Source of the DNA: CAYRML01 sp050942825
GTDB lineage: Bacteria > Bacillota > Dehalobacteriia > UBA4068
Direction: 5' to 3'
DNA length: 64,000 bases
Assembly: GCA_050942825.1 (NCBI GenBank)
Contig: JBMNOA010000001.1
Coordinates: 1-64,000 of the forward strand
Shown here: piece after piece, positions 9,257 through 16,878 of the stretch
How the letters are laid out: the number at the start of each line of letters is the position of its first letter
Numbering within the stretch: the stretch's first letter is position 1
Notes under the pieces: model-generated
What the model saw: the letters and a program-made list of their open reading frames with translations, nothing else
Database searches by the model: none
Told to the model about the DNA's origin: nothing
Translations under genes and position numbers: made by a program

Positions 9257-10759
9257 TTAGACCTGTTTTTTAAACTCCGCCAAGGCGCAGGAGATTTCAT
9301 TTTTCAGCTGATCTGAAAGTACTTTTTCTTTTTTGATTTTCGCTAATATATCGGCATGATGAGTTCGGAAATAGATTAACATTCTTTGTTCAACAGCCAC
9401 TACTTGGGAGACTGGGACATCTGCCAAATAACCTTGCGTGGCAAAGAAAATAGAGATAATTTGCTCTTCCACAGGCAAAGGGGAATATTGCGGTTGTTTG
9501 AGAATTTCAACCATTCTTGCACCACGATCAAGCTGGGCTTTGGTCGTTTTATCTAAATCAGAACCAAACTGAGAAAAAGCCTCCAATTCATAATACTGAG
9601 CCAAATCCAGACGCAGGGTACCCGAAACCTGTTTCATGGCCTTGATCTGCGCCGAACCGCCCACACGGGAAACACTCAGACCCACATTGATGGCAGGGCG
9701 AATACCTGCATAAAACAAATCGGATTCTAAAAAGATTTGGCCATCGGTAATAGAAATTACATTAGTAGGAATATATGCTGCCAAGTCACCGGCCTGAGTT
9801 TCAATAATTGGCAACGCAGTCATGGATCCACCGCCTTTTTCATCCGAAAGCTTGGCGGCACGCTCTAGCAAACGGGCATGGAGATAAAACACATCGCCCG
9901 GATAGGCTTCCCGGCCGGGGGGACGCCGTAATAGCAGGGAAAGTTCACGGTATGCAGCAGCTTGTTTAGATAAATCATCATAAATGATCAAAACATGCTG
10001 TCCTTTGTGCATAAAATATTCTCCCATGGCAGCGCCGCAATAAGGCGCAATATAGAGCAATGGTGCCGGTTCGGAAGCTACAGCCGAAACCACAATAGTA
10101 TATTCCATAGCACCGTGAGCATGTAGCCTTTCAACCACATTGGCCACAGAGGACGCTCTTTGCCCGATAGCCACATAAATACAAATGACATCTTGTCCTT
10201 TTTGATTAATGATGGTATCAATGGCCACAGCTGTTTTACCGGTTTGACGGTCTCCGATGATCAATTCACGCTGTCCGCGACCAATCGGTACTAGAGCATC
10301 AATGGCCTTAATACCCGTTTGTAGCGGTTCTTTAACCGGTTGGCGCTCAATTACGCCCGGTGCTGGGGATTCCATAGGCCGGAACTCTGTATTATTAATT
10401 GGACCTGCACCGTCTAAAGGCTGACCCAGAGGATTCACTACCCGTCCGATCAAGGATTCACCAACCGGCACATCGACAATACGCCCTGTACGCCTTACCT
10501 GATCGCCTTCATGAATATCAGAAAAGGGACCTAAAATAACGCAACCCACATTGTCCTCTTCTAGGTTGAGAGTCATCCCTCTGACACCATTGGGAAATTC
10601 CAGCAGCTCGCCACTCATAGCATTTTCTAAACCATAGATACGTGCTATGCCATCACCAACCTGGATAACTTGACCCACTTCAGCTACATCAATCGAGCCC
10701 TGATAATTTTCTATCTGATGTTTTAATATAGAACTTATTTCTTCCGGTCTTATGTTCAA
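9257..10759 (-). CDS. atpA: ATP synthase F1 alpha subunit
   Basis: 500 residues, full length. Walker A GDRQTGKTAVAIDT near 169-182, the arginine-finger region VGLSVSRVGGSAQIKAMKQV near 360 and the N-terminal RPEEISSILKHQIENY that binds delta are intact. The reading frame opens with TTG at 10759; GGAGATGAG lies about nine bases upstream and no ATG in frame fits better, so TTG is the likely start. Follows atpH by 38 bases. Confidence 0.95.
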   Translation of the reverse strand: MNIRPEEISSILKHQIENYQGSIDVAEVGQVIQVGDGIARIYGLENAMSGELLEFPNGVRGMTLNLEEDNVGCVILGPFSDIHEGDQVRRTGRIVDVPVGESLIGRVVNPLGQPLDGAGPINNTEFRPMESPAPGVIERQPVKEPLQTGIKAIDALVPIGRGQRELIIGDRQTGKTAVAIDTIINQKGQDVICIYVAIGQRASSVANVVERLHAHGAMEYTIVVSAVASEPAPLLYIAPYCGAAMGEYFMHKGQHVLIIYDDLSKQAAAYRELSLLLRRPPGREAYPGDVFYLHARLLERAAKLSDEKGGGSMTALPIIETQAGDLAAYIPTNVISITDGQIFLESDLFYAGIRPAINVGLSVSRVGGSAQIKAMKQVSGTLRLDLAQYYELEAFSQFGSDLDKTTKAQLDRGARMVEILKQPQYSPLPVEEQIISIFFATQGYLADVPVSQVVAVEQRMLIYFRTHHADILAKIKKEKVLSDQLKNEISCALAEFKKQV

Positions 10760-10797
10760 GACATCTCATCTCCATTTACCATGCAATCTATTTTGCA

Positions 10798-11343
10798 TCA
10801 ATTAACTAATTGTTGTCGCAAAAGCTCCAGTTGACGTTTAAAACTTCCGTCATATATCTTGTCCACTAAACGAAGCTTCAGACCCGCAATCAAAGTATCG
10901 TCTACTTCTGTATGCAATCTAATTTTTTTATCCAGTTGGTGGCTCAAAACAGCTATCAGTTGTTCTTTCTGTTCTTGACTCAAAGGTTGGGCAGCTGTCA
11001 CACTTACTGACAAAATACCCTCTTTTTTATCTATTAACTCCTTATAACTAGCTAAAATAGCAGTAATATATGCCTCTCTGGATTTATCAAAAATAAGAAA
11101 AAGAAAATTTAAAATAATTTCATCATACTTATCAGCAAAAAGCATATGTGCAAAATTCTTTTTGTCATCTGGTGCGATAGCTTTGCTTAAAAAGATATGG
11201 GCTACTTCAGGCACTTGATCAATGATTTCTACTATATTTTTCCATTGTTCAAAATATTGTGCCACAGTATTGCGTTCCAAAGCGATATCAAACAACGCCT
11301 TGGCATAACGGCGCGTTATGGATTGATTTATCATTTCAATCAT
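10798..11343 (-). CDS. atpH: ATP synthase F1 delta subunit
   Basis: 181 residues. N-terminal domain SITRRYAKALFDIALE binds alpha, and the C-terminal helices (LIAGLKLRLVDKIYDGSFKRQLELL) join the b stalk; both match the OSCP/delta family. The ATG overlaps the atpF stop codon (TAATG), so translation is coupled. A second in-frame ATG lies three codons later. Confidence 0.93.
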   Translation of the reverse strand: MIEMINQSITRRYAKALFDIALERNTVAQYFEQWKNIVEIIDQVPEVAHIFLSKAIAPDDKKNFAHMLFADKYDEIILNFLFLIFDKSREAYITAILASYKELIDKKEGILSVSVTAAQPLSQEQKEQLIAVLSHQLDKKIRLHTEVDDTLIAGLKLRLVDKIYDGSFKRQLELLRQQLVN

Positions 11344-11831
11344 TATTGCATCAACCCTATTTCTTTAATGTATTTGTCGGCTAGCTCTTTTTGATAAGCC
11401 GGTGTCGACTCACCCTTAACAATCTTAGCAGCAGCAGCAATGGCTAAAGTAGCTACCTCAGCCTTCAATTGAGCAATAGCCATTTCCTTCTCTTTTTCAA
11501 TCTCAGCTCTGGCCTTATTCATGATATTTTGCGCCTCAACCTTCGCTTGATTAATAATTTCTTGTTTTAATGTTTCGCTACTTTTTTGAGCTGAGGCAAT
11601 CATAGATTCACAAACCAGCTTAGCCTCGCTGATTTGTTGTTGCAAAGCTAGCCTCGATGCCTCTGCTTCTTTATTACTTTTAGCGGCATTTTCCAAAGCC
11701 TCTTTAACGGAAATCCTGCGTTTTTCTAATATATTAAGAACAGGCCTATAAAGGAATTTACGTAATAATAATAGTAGAATCAAGAAATTAAGGGCTGTAA
11801 AAATAGCTTTTCCTAAATCAATTGATAAAAT
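11343..11831 (-). CDS. atpF: ATP synthase Fo b subunit, apparent ATT start
   Basis: Peripheral-stalk subunit: one N-terminal membrane helix (AIFTALNFLILLLLL) then a long charged coiled coil. The only conventional start codon in frame near the N terminus is a TTG at 11783, which would cut away most of the membrane helix and has no ribosome site. Reading back, the frame stays open to a stop just before 11831; at 11831 an ATT codon (giving M/I-LSIDLGKAIF) follows GAGAGGTGA at ideal spacing. From there the product is 162 residues, the normal length. I therefore place the start at ATT, a codon known from infC and a few others. A sequencing error is possible but less likely. Confidence 0.85.
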   Translation of the reverse strand: MLSIDLGKAIFTALNFLILLLLLRKFLYRPVLNILEKRRISVKEALENAAKSNKEAEASRLALQQQISEAKLVCESMIASAQKSSETLKQEIINQAKVEAQNIMNKARAEIEKEKEMAIAQLKAEVATLAIAAAAKIVKGESTPAYQKELADKYIKEIGLMQ

Positions 11832-11921
11832 CTTTCTTCACCTCTCTTCAAGGCTATCAACAGAGACCGGCAGCTTGCACAAAAAGCCCGTTATAAAAAG
11901 CGGACAATTTATCTGTAAAAA

Positions 11922-12137
11922 CTACAGTCTTCCCCACAACATAAAGGCAAAGACCATGCCATAAATGGTCAGAGATTCCATAAAGGCAAAAGCTACAAAC
12001 ATATTTGTCCTGATTTTGCCGGCAGCCTCCGGCTGACGAGCCATTCCTTCAATTGCTTTGGCAGCGGCAATACCCATACCCATACCAGGTCCGATAGTAG
12101 CAAGTCCGATAGCTAATGCAACAGCGATTTCTATCAT
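11922..12137 (-). CDS. atpE: ATP synthase Fo c subunit
   Basis: 71-residue proteolipid forming the rotor ring: two membrane helices with polar loop ARQPEA. The ion-binding glutamate is in FMESLTIY. Na+-type rings also need a glutamine in the first helix (GPGVGQG in Ilyobacter); here that position is methionine (GPGMGMG), although the serine after Glu and the tyrosine are kept. The Na+ ligand set is thus incomplete and proton coupling is more likely. AAAGGAGG precedes the ATG. A 90-base gap separates it from atpF. Confidence 0.96.
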   Translation of the reverse strand: MIEIAVALAIGLATIGPGMGMGIAAAKAIEGMARQPEAAGKIRTNMFVAFAFMESLTIYGMVFAFMLWGRL

Positions 12138-12204
12138 TTAGCTCAACCTCCTTTCCCAGGCTTTGCAGTTTTTTATATCAAGTTTTCGATCTAGACAAAA
12201 TTTT

Positions 12205-12876
12205 TTAGTCCAAGTGCGTTTTGGTAGCTTCGGTTATATAAATAGCAGCTAATAGCATAAAAACTAGCGCTTGGATAAATCCTAACAAAAGGCTTAGAGC
12301 TTGAAAAGGAAGCGGTAAAAATATTGGAAATATACTAGAGAATTGTCCGATAACCTGCTCTTCACCAAAAATATTGCCCATAAGACGTAAAGAAAGAGAA
12401 ATCGGTTTTATAAGATCTTCTAAAATCATTAATGGAAACATAAAGGCTATCGGATAAAAATAATGCTTAAAAAAGCCTACGCCTCTTTCTTTGATTCCAA
12501 AAAAGAACATGGAAAAAAACACCATCAGTGCCAGAGGTACTGTCACACTAATAGAGGCAGTTGGAGCTGCAAGTCCGGGCAAATGTCCGGCAAAGGGCAA
12601 AAGTCCCGAGTAATTTGAAAATAAGATAAAAAGGAATAACGTAGCTATAAAGGGGAAATATTTCTTACCGTTGCCTTCCATCGTTTCGTCAATAAAATAA
12701 TAAAGCTTTTCAACTACAGTCTCTACAATATTTTGAAAGCCCTTGGGCTCCATTTTCATTTTCCTGGTGCCAATAAAAGATGCAATTACCAAAATAGCAC
12801 TAACAGCCACCATGGTCACCATGGAACTGTCAATACCTAAGCCCCAAATATGAAACAAATATCCGCTTTCGTGCAT
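12205..12876 (-). CDS. atpB: ATP synthase Fo a subunit
   Basis: 223-residue membrane stator subunit. The essential arginine is in the SLSLRLMGNIFGEE segment near residue 160-175, and the C-terminal helix FIQALVFMLLAAIYI is typical. N terminus is short, as usual in Firmicutes. GGGAGGG precedes the ATG. Works with the c ring to form the ion path; the ion is discussed under atpE. Confidence 0.95.
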   Translation of the reverse strand: MHESGYLFHIWGLGIDSSMVTMVAVSAILVIASFIGTRKMKMEPKGFQNIVETVVEKLYYFIDETMEGNGKKYFPFIATLFLFILFSNYSGLLPFAGHLPGLAAPTASISVTVPLALMVFFSMFFFGIKERGVGFFKHYFYPIAFMFPLMILEDLIKPISLSLRLMGNIFGEEQVIGQFSSIFPIFLPLPFQALSLLLGFIQALVFMLLAAIYITEATKTHLD

Positions 12877-12951
12877 TTTTCAAGCCCTCCCTTACGCCAT
12901 AATCGTTTTTTGCTTGAAATAAGTTACTTATCATACATTAGAATAATTAGT

Positions 12952-13269
12952 TTAAACTGTTGATTTTAGTTTTAATGCGGAAATTTTTGTACCTAATAAT
13001 AGGGCGCCTGCCGTCGCAATAAGCACGGCAGCAAAAGAAAACGGAAGATACTGGCGAAAATAATAAACAGTAAATAATGCCAATATATTCACCGCATAAC
13101 TAATAAAGGAACGCAAAAAAGTATTGTGTACACTTATTTTTTTGGCATTGGCAGCATCATTTTGGAGAGAAAATTTCGTCACAGGACGCCAAATAAAAAA
13201 ATATTTTAGGGCGGCAACCAGACCTCCCCAAAAAAGTCCCGCTAGAACGCCAAACAAATAATATCCCAC
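12952..13269 (-). CDS. atpI: AtpI-like ATP synthase assembly protein
   Basis: 105-residue protein with four hydrophobic helices at the head of the atp operon, the place and topology of AtpI/subunit I, which helps assemble the c ring or supplies Mg2+. Sequence conservation in this family is weak, so the call rests mainly on context. Start is GTG with a G-run nine bases upstream; no ATG in frame fits. Confidence 0.75.
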   Translation of the reverse strand: MGYYLFGVLAGLFWGGLVAALKYFFIWRPVTKFSLQNDAANAKKISVHNTFLRSFISYAVNILALFTVYYFRQYLPFSFAAVLIATAGALLLGTKISALKLKSTV

Positions 13270-13605
13270 AAAGTTTGCCCCCCAGCCCGTGTATTTTAAG
13301 AGTTCTGTATTTTTCAGTCATATCATAACGGACTAACAATCTTTCATCAGACCAATTACTAAAAATGTATTAATGATTGAAAAATAAGCCGTTTTTATTA
13401 AAATATTATAATATTAAAATAGCTAAAAATAGCCTTTAAGTATTTACGTAGCATGTCCTTTACTATTATATATTATTGAAAAGAAAATTACCAGTTTTTT
13501 TTGAATTTTTTCTTATTTTCGACATAAAAAGCCTTACTATTTAGAAAAGTCTGTTTTCTGTCAATAAATAATATAATATAGGAAATATCTGTTTATTAAT
13601 AATAA
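13270..13605. other. Leader/promoter region of the ATP synthase operon
   Basis: Around 335 bases of AT-rich DNA without a credible gene. It must hold the atp promoter. On the minus strand a TATAAT hexamer lies around 13465-13475, but its -35 partner is poor. Nothing else recognised. Confidence 0.4.
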
Positions 13606-13647
13606 AAAATGATCCCATTATACGATATCGTATAATGGGATCATTTT
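13606..13647 (-). terminator. tRNA-Ala terminator, 42-nt perfect palindrome
   Basis: A 42-base perfect palindrome (AAAATGATCCC...GGGATCATTTT) immediately follows the CCA end of the truncated tRNA-Ala on the minus strand and runs into a T tract. It is evidently the native terminator of the tRNA-Ala gene, now cut off from the intact tRNA by the inserted element. Confidence 0.85.
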
Positions 13648-13706
13648 GGTGGGAGATAAGCGGGATCGAACCGCTGACCTCTTGAATGCCATTCAAGCGT
13701 TCTCCC
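13647..13706 (-). pseudogene. 3' fragment of tRNA-Ala (split gene, left part)
   Basis: Matches the intact tRNA-Ala at 17965-18040 from the CCA end through T arm and anticodon arm (GGC anticodon kept) to the D arm, then diverges exactly where the element begins. It carries one extra G in the acceptor 3' strand. Not functional alone. Confidence 0.85.
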
Positions 13707-13727
13707 GAACTAGCTTATTACGATAAC
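13707..13727 (+). repeat. Left terminal inverted repeat
   Basis: GAACTAGCTTATTACGATAAC; inverted copy at 18072-18092 differs at three positions. Abuts the tRNA 3' fragment. Confidence 0.75.
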
Positions 13728-13730
13728 CAA

Positions 13731-13931
13731 GTTATTATAATAGGTTGATGTGCCACACTAGATATAGTAGGAACCGAATATGATTCATAATGAAATGGCT
13801 GAGAACATGGGATTTTCATTATGAGCCGCAAAAGGTGCGGTATTGAGGCTTATCATTTGTCAAACCCATGATATTGTATGGTAAGATTATTAACAGGGAC
13901 GTCGCACGGTAAACCCGTGCGACGTTTTTTT
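13731..13931 (+). ncRNA. Possible structured RNA ending in a strong terminator
   Basis: About 200 bases free of ORFs with nested inverted repeats: TCATAATGAAA pairs with TTTCATTATGA, GCCGC with GCGGT, ATGGG with CCCAT. It ends in an 11-bp GC-rich hairpin (13899-13909 with 13915-13925) followed by T7, a textbook plus-strand intrinsic terminator. This could be a small RNA or a leader whose gene is gone. No Rfam family recognised by eye. Confidence 0.35.
13899..13931 (+). terminator. Intrinsic terminator at left end of the element
   Basis: ACGTCGCACGG / CCGTGCGACGT stem with 5-nt loop and T7 tail on the plus strand. It could shield the host atp/tRNA side from transcripts of the element or end the RNA described above. 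Confidence 0.85.
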
Positions 13932-14090
13932 GTTCGGTCATGACTTCCTAAAATTAGTTTTCATCTTCCACCATACTTCCTCCAATGGTTTCCATAAAAA
14001 TGCTTCGGAACGGAGTATCAAGCAATGAGCATACAAGTTCGGCCCAAACTGTGGGGGTTAGATGGTCGCCTCTCACACACCAGATTTTAG

Positions 14091-14816
14091 TCAAATGACC
14101 TTTGCAATCAACTGAATGAGATTAAAATACCTTCCGCCCTCGGCCTCCATCATTTTGATATCGCTTACGGCATATGGATTAGGACTGGTAAGCCATTCAT
14201 CCCATGCCTGTTTGCAGCAGTTCATTTCGCGGATATCTACGATTTCAATACCCTCTGCTTGGCTCCACAAATCTTTCCACCAATCAAGGGAGCGTATAGT
14301 CCTTACCACCTCATCAATCCAGAACGGCTTCATTTCATCGGGAACATTTTTCCCGAATTCGTGTTTTATTCCGGGAATAGCCACGGCGATATAGCCGCCC
14401 TTTTTCACAAAAGGAATGAGCGACGGAAGCATATCCACCGTATCACCGAAATGATGGTAGGCGTCCACAGTGAACAACAAGTCAAAGTATCCGTTTGCAA
14501 AAGGCAGCCCCTTTGTCGCGTCTACGGAAATCGGAACAGCCTTATCGTCTATTCCGATAGACTGGAAACGCTCATAGTTTTCAGTAGGCGAAATCCAGAG
14601 GTCGGCGGCAAAAACGGACGCATCGTATTTTTTCACTAACAAAAGCGTGGAGAGGCCGCACCCACAGCCGAGGTCAAGGATTCGCATATTCTCATTGATG
14701 TTCAGGTGTGACGCCAATTCCTCTGCTACCCGCATGGCGTTTGGCCCCATCATAGCGGCTTTCAGGAACTCAGCATTTTTATCGTTGGACATAAACTGTT
14801 CTGTAAATGGATACAT
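14091..14816 (-). CDS. Class I SAM-dependent methyltransferase
   Basis: 241 residues from the ATG at 14816, chosen because GAAAGGAAG lies just upstream; the longer frame from 14867 has no ribosome site. SAM motif I is LDLGCGCG at residues 47-54, motif II acid in FAADLW, and motif IV region LLFTVDAYHHFGD. This is the small-molecule methyltransferase fold; the substrate cannot be read from sequence. It has a long leader with inverted repeats and sits alone on the minus strand inside the element, so it is cargo. Could be a resistance or metabolite-modifying enzyme. Confidence 0.8.
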   Translation of the reverse strand: MYPFTEQFMSNDKNAEFLKAAMMGPNAMRVAEELASHLNINENMRILDLGCGCGLSTLLLVKKYDASVFAADLWISPTENYERFQSIGIDDKAVPISVDATKGLPFANGYFDLLFTVDAYHHFGDTVDMLPSLIPFVKKGGYIAVAIPGIKHEFGKNVPDEMKPFWIDEVVRTIRSLDWWKDLWSQAEGIEIVDIREMNCCKQAWDEWLTSPNPYAVSDIKMMEAEGGRYFNLIQLIAKVI

Positions 14817-15207
14817 GGTTTTCTTCCTTTCTAATTTTCGCCTTATAGAAAGAAGACAAAAAAGCACAGTATATTACTGCGCTACATACTAAACCATTAT
14901 AAATAATGATGCTCGTTCAATCTGTAAGGCAGTTTTTGGCAACACAAACAAGAGCAGAACAACTGCTCATCTCATGACCTTAACCGAAATCCTTACAGGA
15001 TGACCGACATCAACACACTACTCTTTCTTTCGTTTACTTTATCATGACACAATCGTTATGTCAATGAATTAAATCGCTTTATCGGCACTCCGGGCCAACT
15101 TGGCCCGAAGTGCCGGGACAAGATTCGCAAAGTCTCGACAACATTGTTGTCCCCCTTCTTGAATGGTAAAATATAGGTAGAACCAAACAATGAAAGGGGT
15201 TGCTTTT
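14817..15207. other. Leader of the methyltransferase gene and spacer
   Basis: No gene seen. On the minus strand the methyltransferase leader contains GAGCAG/CTGCTC (around 14952-14968) and CTGTAAGG/CCTTACAG (14922-14929 with 14991-14998) inverted repeats, an arrangement that could allow attenuation. The first copy of the element's 17-base palindrome lies at 15091-15107. Confidence 0.35.
15083..15115. repeat. Element palindrome, copy 1
   Basis: Core CGGGCCAACTTGGCCCG at 15091-15107, extended by CGGCACT/AGTGCCG arms on both sides. Same core recurs at 16030 and 17354. Confidence 0.8.
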
Positions 15208-15534
15208 ATGCGAATCATACTTAAAATCATTGCTGCGCCATTCGCGGTCATTCTGACAATCGCGGTAGCAATGTTCATTTTTCTGTTTTTCCTGTCTGAA
15301 AAAATCCTGGGCCTTATGGCCCTTTTTGGAATTGCTATTATGATATTTCAGCGGGAGTGGCTTGGCGGCGTATTCCTTTTCCTCGCGTTTCTCGCCTCTC
15401 CCATGGGAATACCGGCAATCGCGGAATGGCTGCTCGGCAAGCTGTACGGTATGAACCAAGAATTACATATGGGAACTGCATTTATCAGGGGATTTGGTGG
15501 GCTCCCGACTGTAAGAAGTATGTTATTTCCCTAA
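15208..15534 (+). CDS. CD1845-type mobile-element membrane protein, altered C terminus
   Basis: 108 residues from ATG at 15208, with AAAGGGG about eight bases before it. The first ~80 residues (MRIILKIIAAPFAVILTIAV, then GIPAIAEWLLGKLYGMN) match, from memory, the CD1845 family of short membrane proteins on clostridial conjugative transposons, with two hydrophobic segments. After LYGMN the reading frame runs into unrelated sequence, a sign of a deletion junction near 15457. Function of the family is unknown. Probably decayed. Confidence 0.6.
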   Translation: MRIILKIIAAPFAVILTIAVAMFIFLFFLSEKILGLMALFGIAIMIFQREWLGGVFLFLAFLASPMGIPAIAEWLLGKLYGMNQELHMGTAFIRGFGGLPTVRSMLFP

Positions 15535-15839
15535 AGTATGATGATAGGTCATATCTTGCATTAGCTTGGCTCGATAAAAGTGCTGAGAGCAACTTAACTG
15601 CCTATCTCTCGATGGGCGTGGAAATGAATGAACTATCTAAATATGGATTGAAATATTATAATGAAAGTCCACTTCCAGAAATTGAGTACCAATTTTTGCA
15701 ATGGAGTTTGGACAGTTCCGCAATGCTGATTTATTACTCGTTTACTGATGTTAGCCAGATACTTTATTCAGGATATTTTTGGTTCGATTGTGAGAAAGGA
15801 ACGGTATATGCTCCGTTTGAGTTGAATCTCAATAAATAG
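15459..15839 (+). pseudogene. C-terminal gene fragment of unknown protein
   Basis: An open frame of ~125 codons without its own start, in another frame than the preceding gene. It encodes a soluble-looking, Tyr/Trp-rich segment (WWAPDCKKYVISLKYDD, LQWSLDSSAMLIYYSF). It looks like the end of a larger protein whose 5' part was lost when the CD1845-type gene was joined to it. Not recognised. Confidence 0.5.
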
Positions 15840-15904
15840 GTACAGTGGCAGGATTATATTTGAAAACCATTGTTTAATCTGAATGATACTAATTGAATAT
15901 TGTT

Positions 15905-15980
15905 TAGCAAACCCGTCGAAAGACGGCGACGCAAAAGCTACGGGTCTAACGTTTCTTACTATGAACGCCGAGTTGCAACA
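15905..15980 (+). promoter_or_regulatory. c-di-GMP-I (GEMM-I) riboswitch, orphan
   Basis: Shows the GEMM-I core: GCAAACC, a CCGTC-GAAA-GACGG tetraloop hairpin, GACGCAAAAGC, CGGGTCTAA, and a closing GCCGAGTTGC that pairs with the 5' GCAA. This is the aptamer that binds cyclic di-GMP. A 12-bp hairpin follows directly. A possible promoter (TTGAAA near 15860) lies upstream. No plus-strand gene begins within 800 bases downstream, so the regulated gene appears lost. Confidence 0.85.
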
Positions 15981-16014
15981 AAGAGGTCAGAACCCGTGTG
16001 GATTCTGGCCTCTT
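15981..16014 (+). terminator. Hairpin downstream of the riboswitch
   Basis: AAGAGGTCAGAA pairs with TTCTGGCCTCTT (one G-U pair), 10-nt loop. It is the likely expression-platform terminator of the aptamer, though a U tract is missing. Confidence 0.6.
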
Positions 16015-16026
16015 ATCTAATGTTGG

Positions 16027-16049
16027 CATCGGGCCAACTTGGCCCGATG
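16027..16049. repeat. Element palindrome, copy 2
   Basis: Core CGGGCCAACTTGGCCCG at 16030-16046 extended to CATCGGG...CCCGATG. Confidence 0.8.
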
Positions 16050-16058
16050 TGATTGACC

Positions 16059-16298
16059 TCAGTTTTCATCACGGCGAAGTTCTCTCCAAATGCTCCTTGC
16101 CGAAGCAATGGCTATTCGATGTTCCTGTTCGTTTGCGTCCCGCAGCTCGCGGATAATCTTATAAAGAACATCAAATGTTGGATTTCGCTTTCCGTTTTCG
16201 ATGGCAATGACGGTTCGCAAGGAACCATCCATTTTCTCAGCAAGCGCGTTTTGCGTTATTCCACGTGCTCCACGGGCAGCTTGAATGACAACACCCAT
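16059..16298 (-). CDS. XRE-family helix-turn-helix regulator
   Basis: About 79 residues from ATG at 16298. The Cro/CI HTH is evident: QAARGARGITQNALAEKMDG, then LRTVIAIENGKRNPTFDVLYKI. Typical small regulator of conjugative elements and prophages. The start is uncertain: a better ribosome site (AGAGAGGTG) lies ~40 bases upstream next to non-ATG codons, so the protein may be ~12 residues longer. The upstream leader has competing hairpins (16440-16535). Confidence 0.75.
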   Translation of the reverse strand: MGVVIQAARGARGITQNALAEKMDGSLRTVIAIENGKRNPTFDVLYKIIRELRDANEQEHRIAIASARSIWRELRRDEN

Positions 16299-16439
16299 AT
16301 GTTCATATCGTAGTGCATTTCGTATCACCTCTCTTATTAGTTTAATGAACAAGAGGCAATTACATAATGTGGTTGGCCGTCCTAATGATATGAAACATAT
16401 TTTACAATTCAAAAGTAAAAATCAGCCGAACAAGGCAAC

Positions 16440-16535
16440 AAAAAAAAGACTGCTTTGGCTGGCCGATTCAGTATGTAATAATTACAATTAACCATCTGCC
16501 AAAGCAGTCTGAAAGGACTTTGGCAGATGTTGTTT
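16440..16535 (-). promoter_or_regulatory. Competing hairpins (attenuator-like) upstream of XRE gene
   Basis: The segment 16494-16510 can pair either with 16447-16459 (13 bp, followed on the minus strand by T8, a terminator) or with 16518-16528 (11 bp). The two are mutually exclusive, the layout of a transcription attenuator for the XRE gene. On the plus strand the second hairpin is followed by TTGTTTTT and could act as a terminator. Confidence 0.5.
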
Positions 16536-16878
16536 TTACTGTTACAACTTCATTTATTTAGAGAGGCGGCAATATAGTCGACGGCCTGTATATTTTATGG
16601 GCAATCCTCAAAGGTAAACGCTTAAAAAAAGTCGTTACTTTGCAAGGATAAATTCTGACCTTGAAGGTGCAAGTTAACACCTTAATATGTAATTTGTGTC
16701 TATTTAAACGTGACGTGCGGAGGAAGCTCCGCTTAGGTACGTTTTTATTTTCTTTTTCTTGGACAGGCATTTCTGGCACATCGGGTCAAACTTACTGATG
16801 TACAGCCCCATTGCCGTTCCCCGCCGTCTCCATTTCGATTCGCTATCCCTTAAAAAATCAAAATGGAGGAAATGCCAT

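Noticed and set aside
13647..13706. Functional second tRNA-Ala
   Set aside because: Lacks the acceptor 5' strand and D-arm remainder and has an extra G; only a fragment.
15357..15458. Longer start for the fragment at 15459-15839
   Set aside because: Would overlap the CD1845-type gene in another frame with arginine/proline-rich nonsense; real homology seems to begin after the junction.
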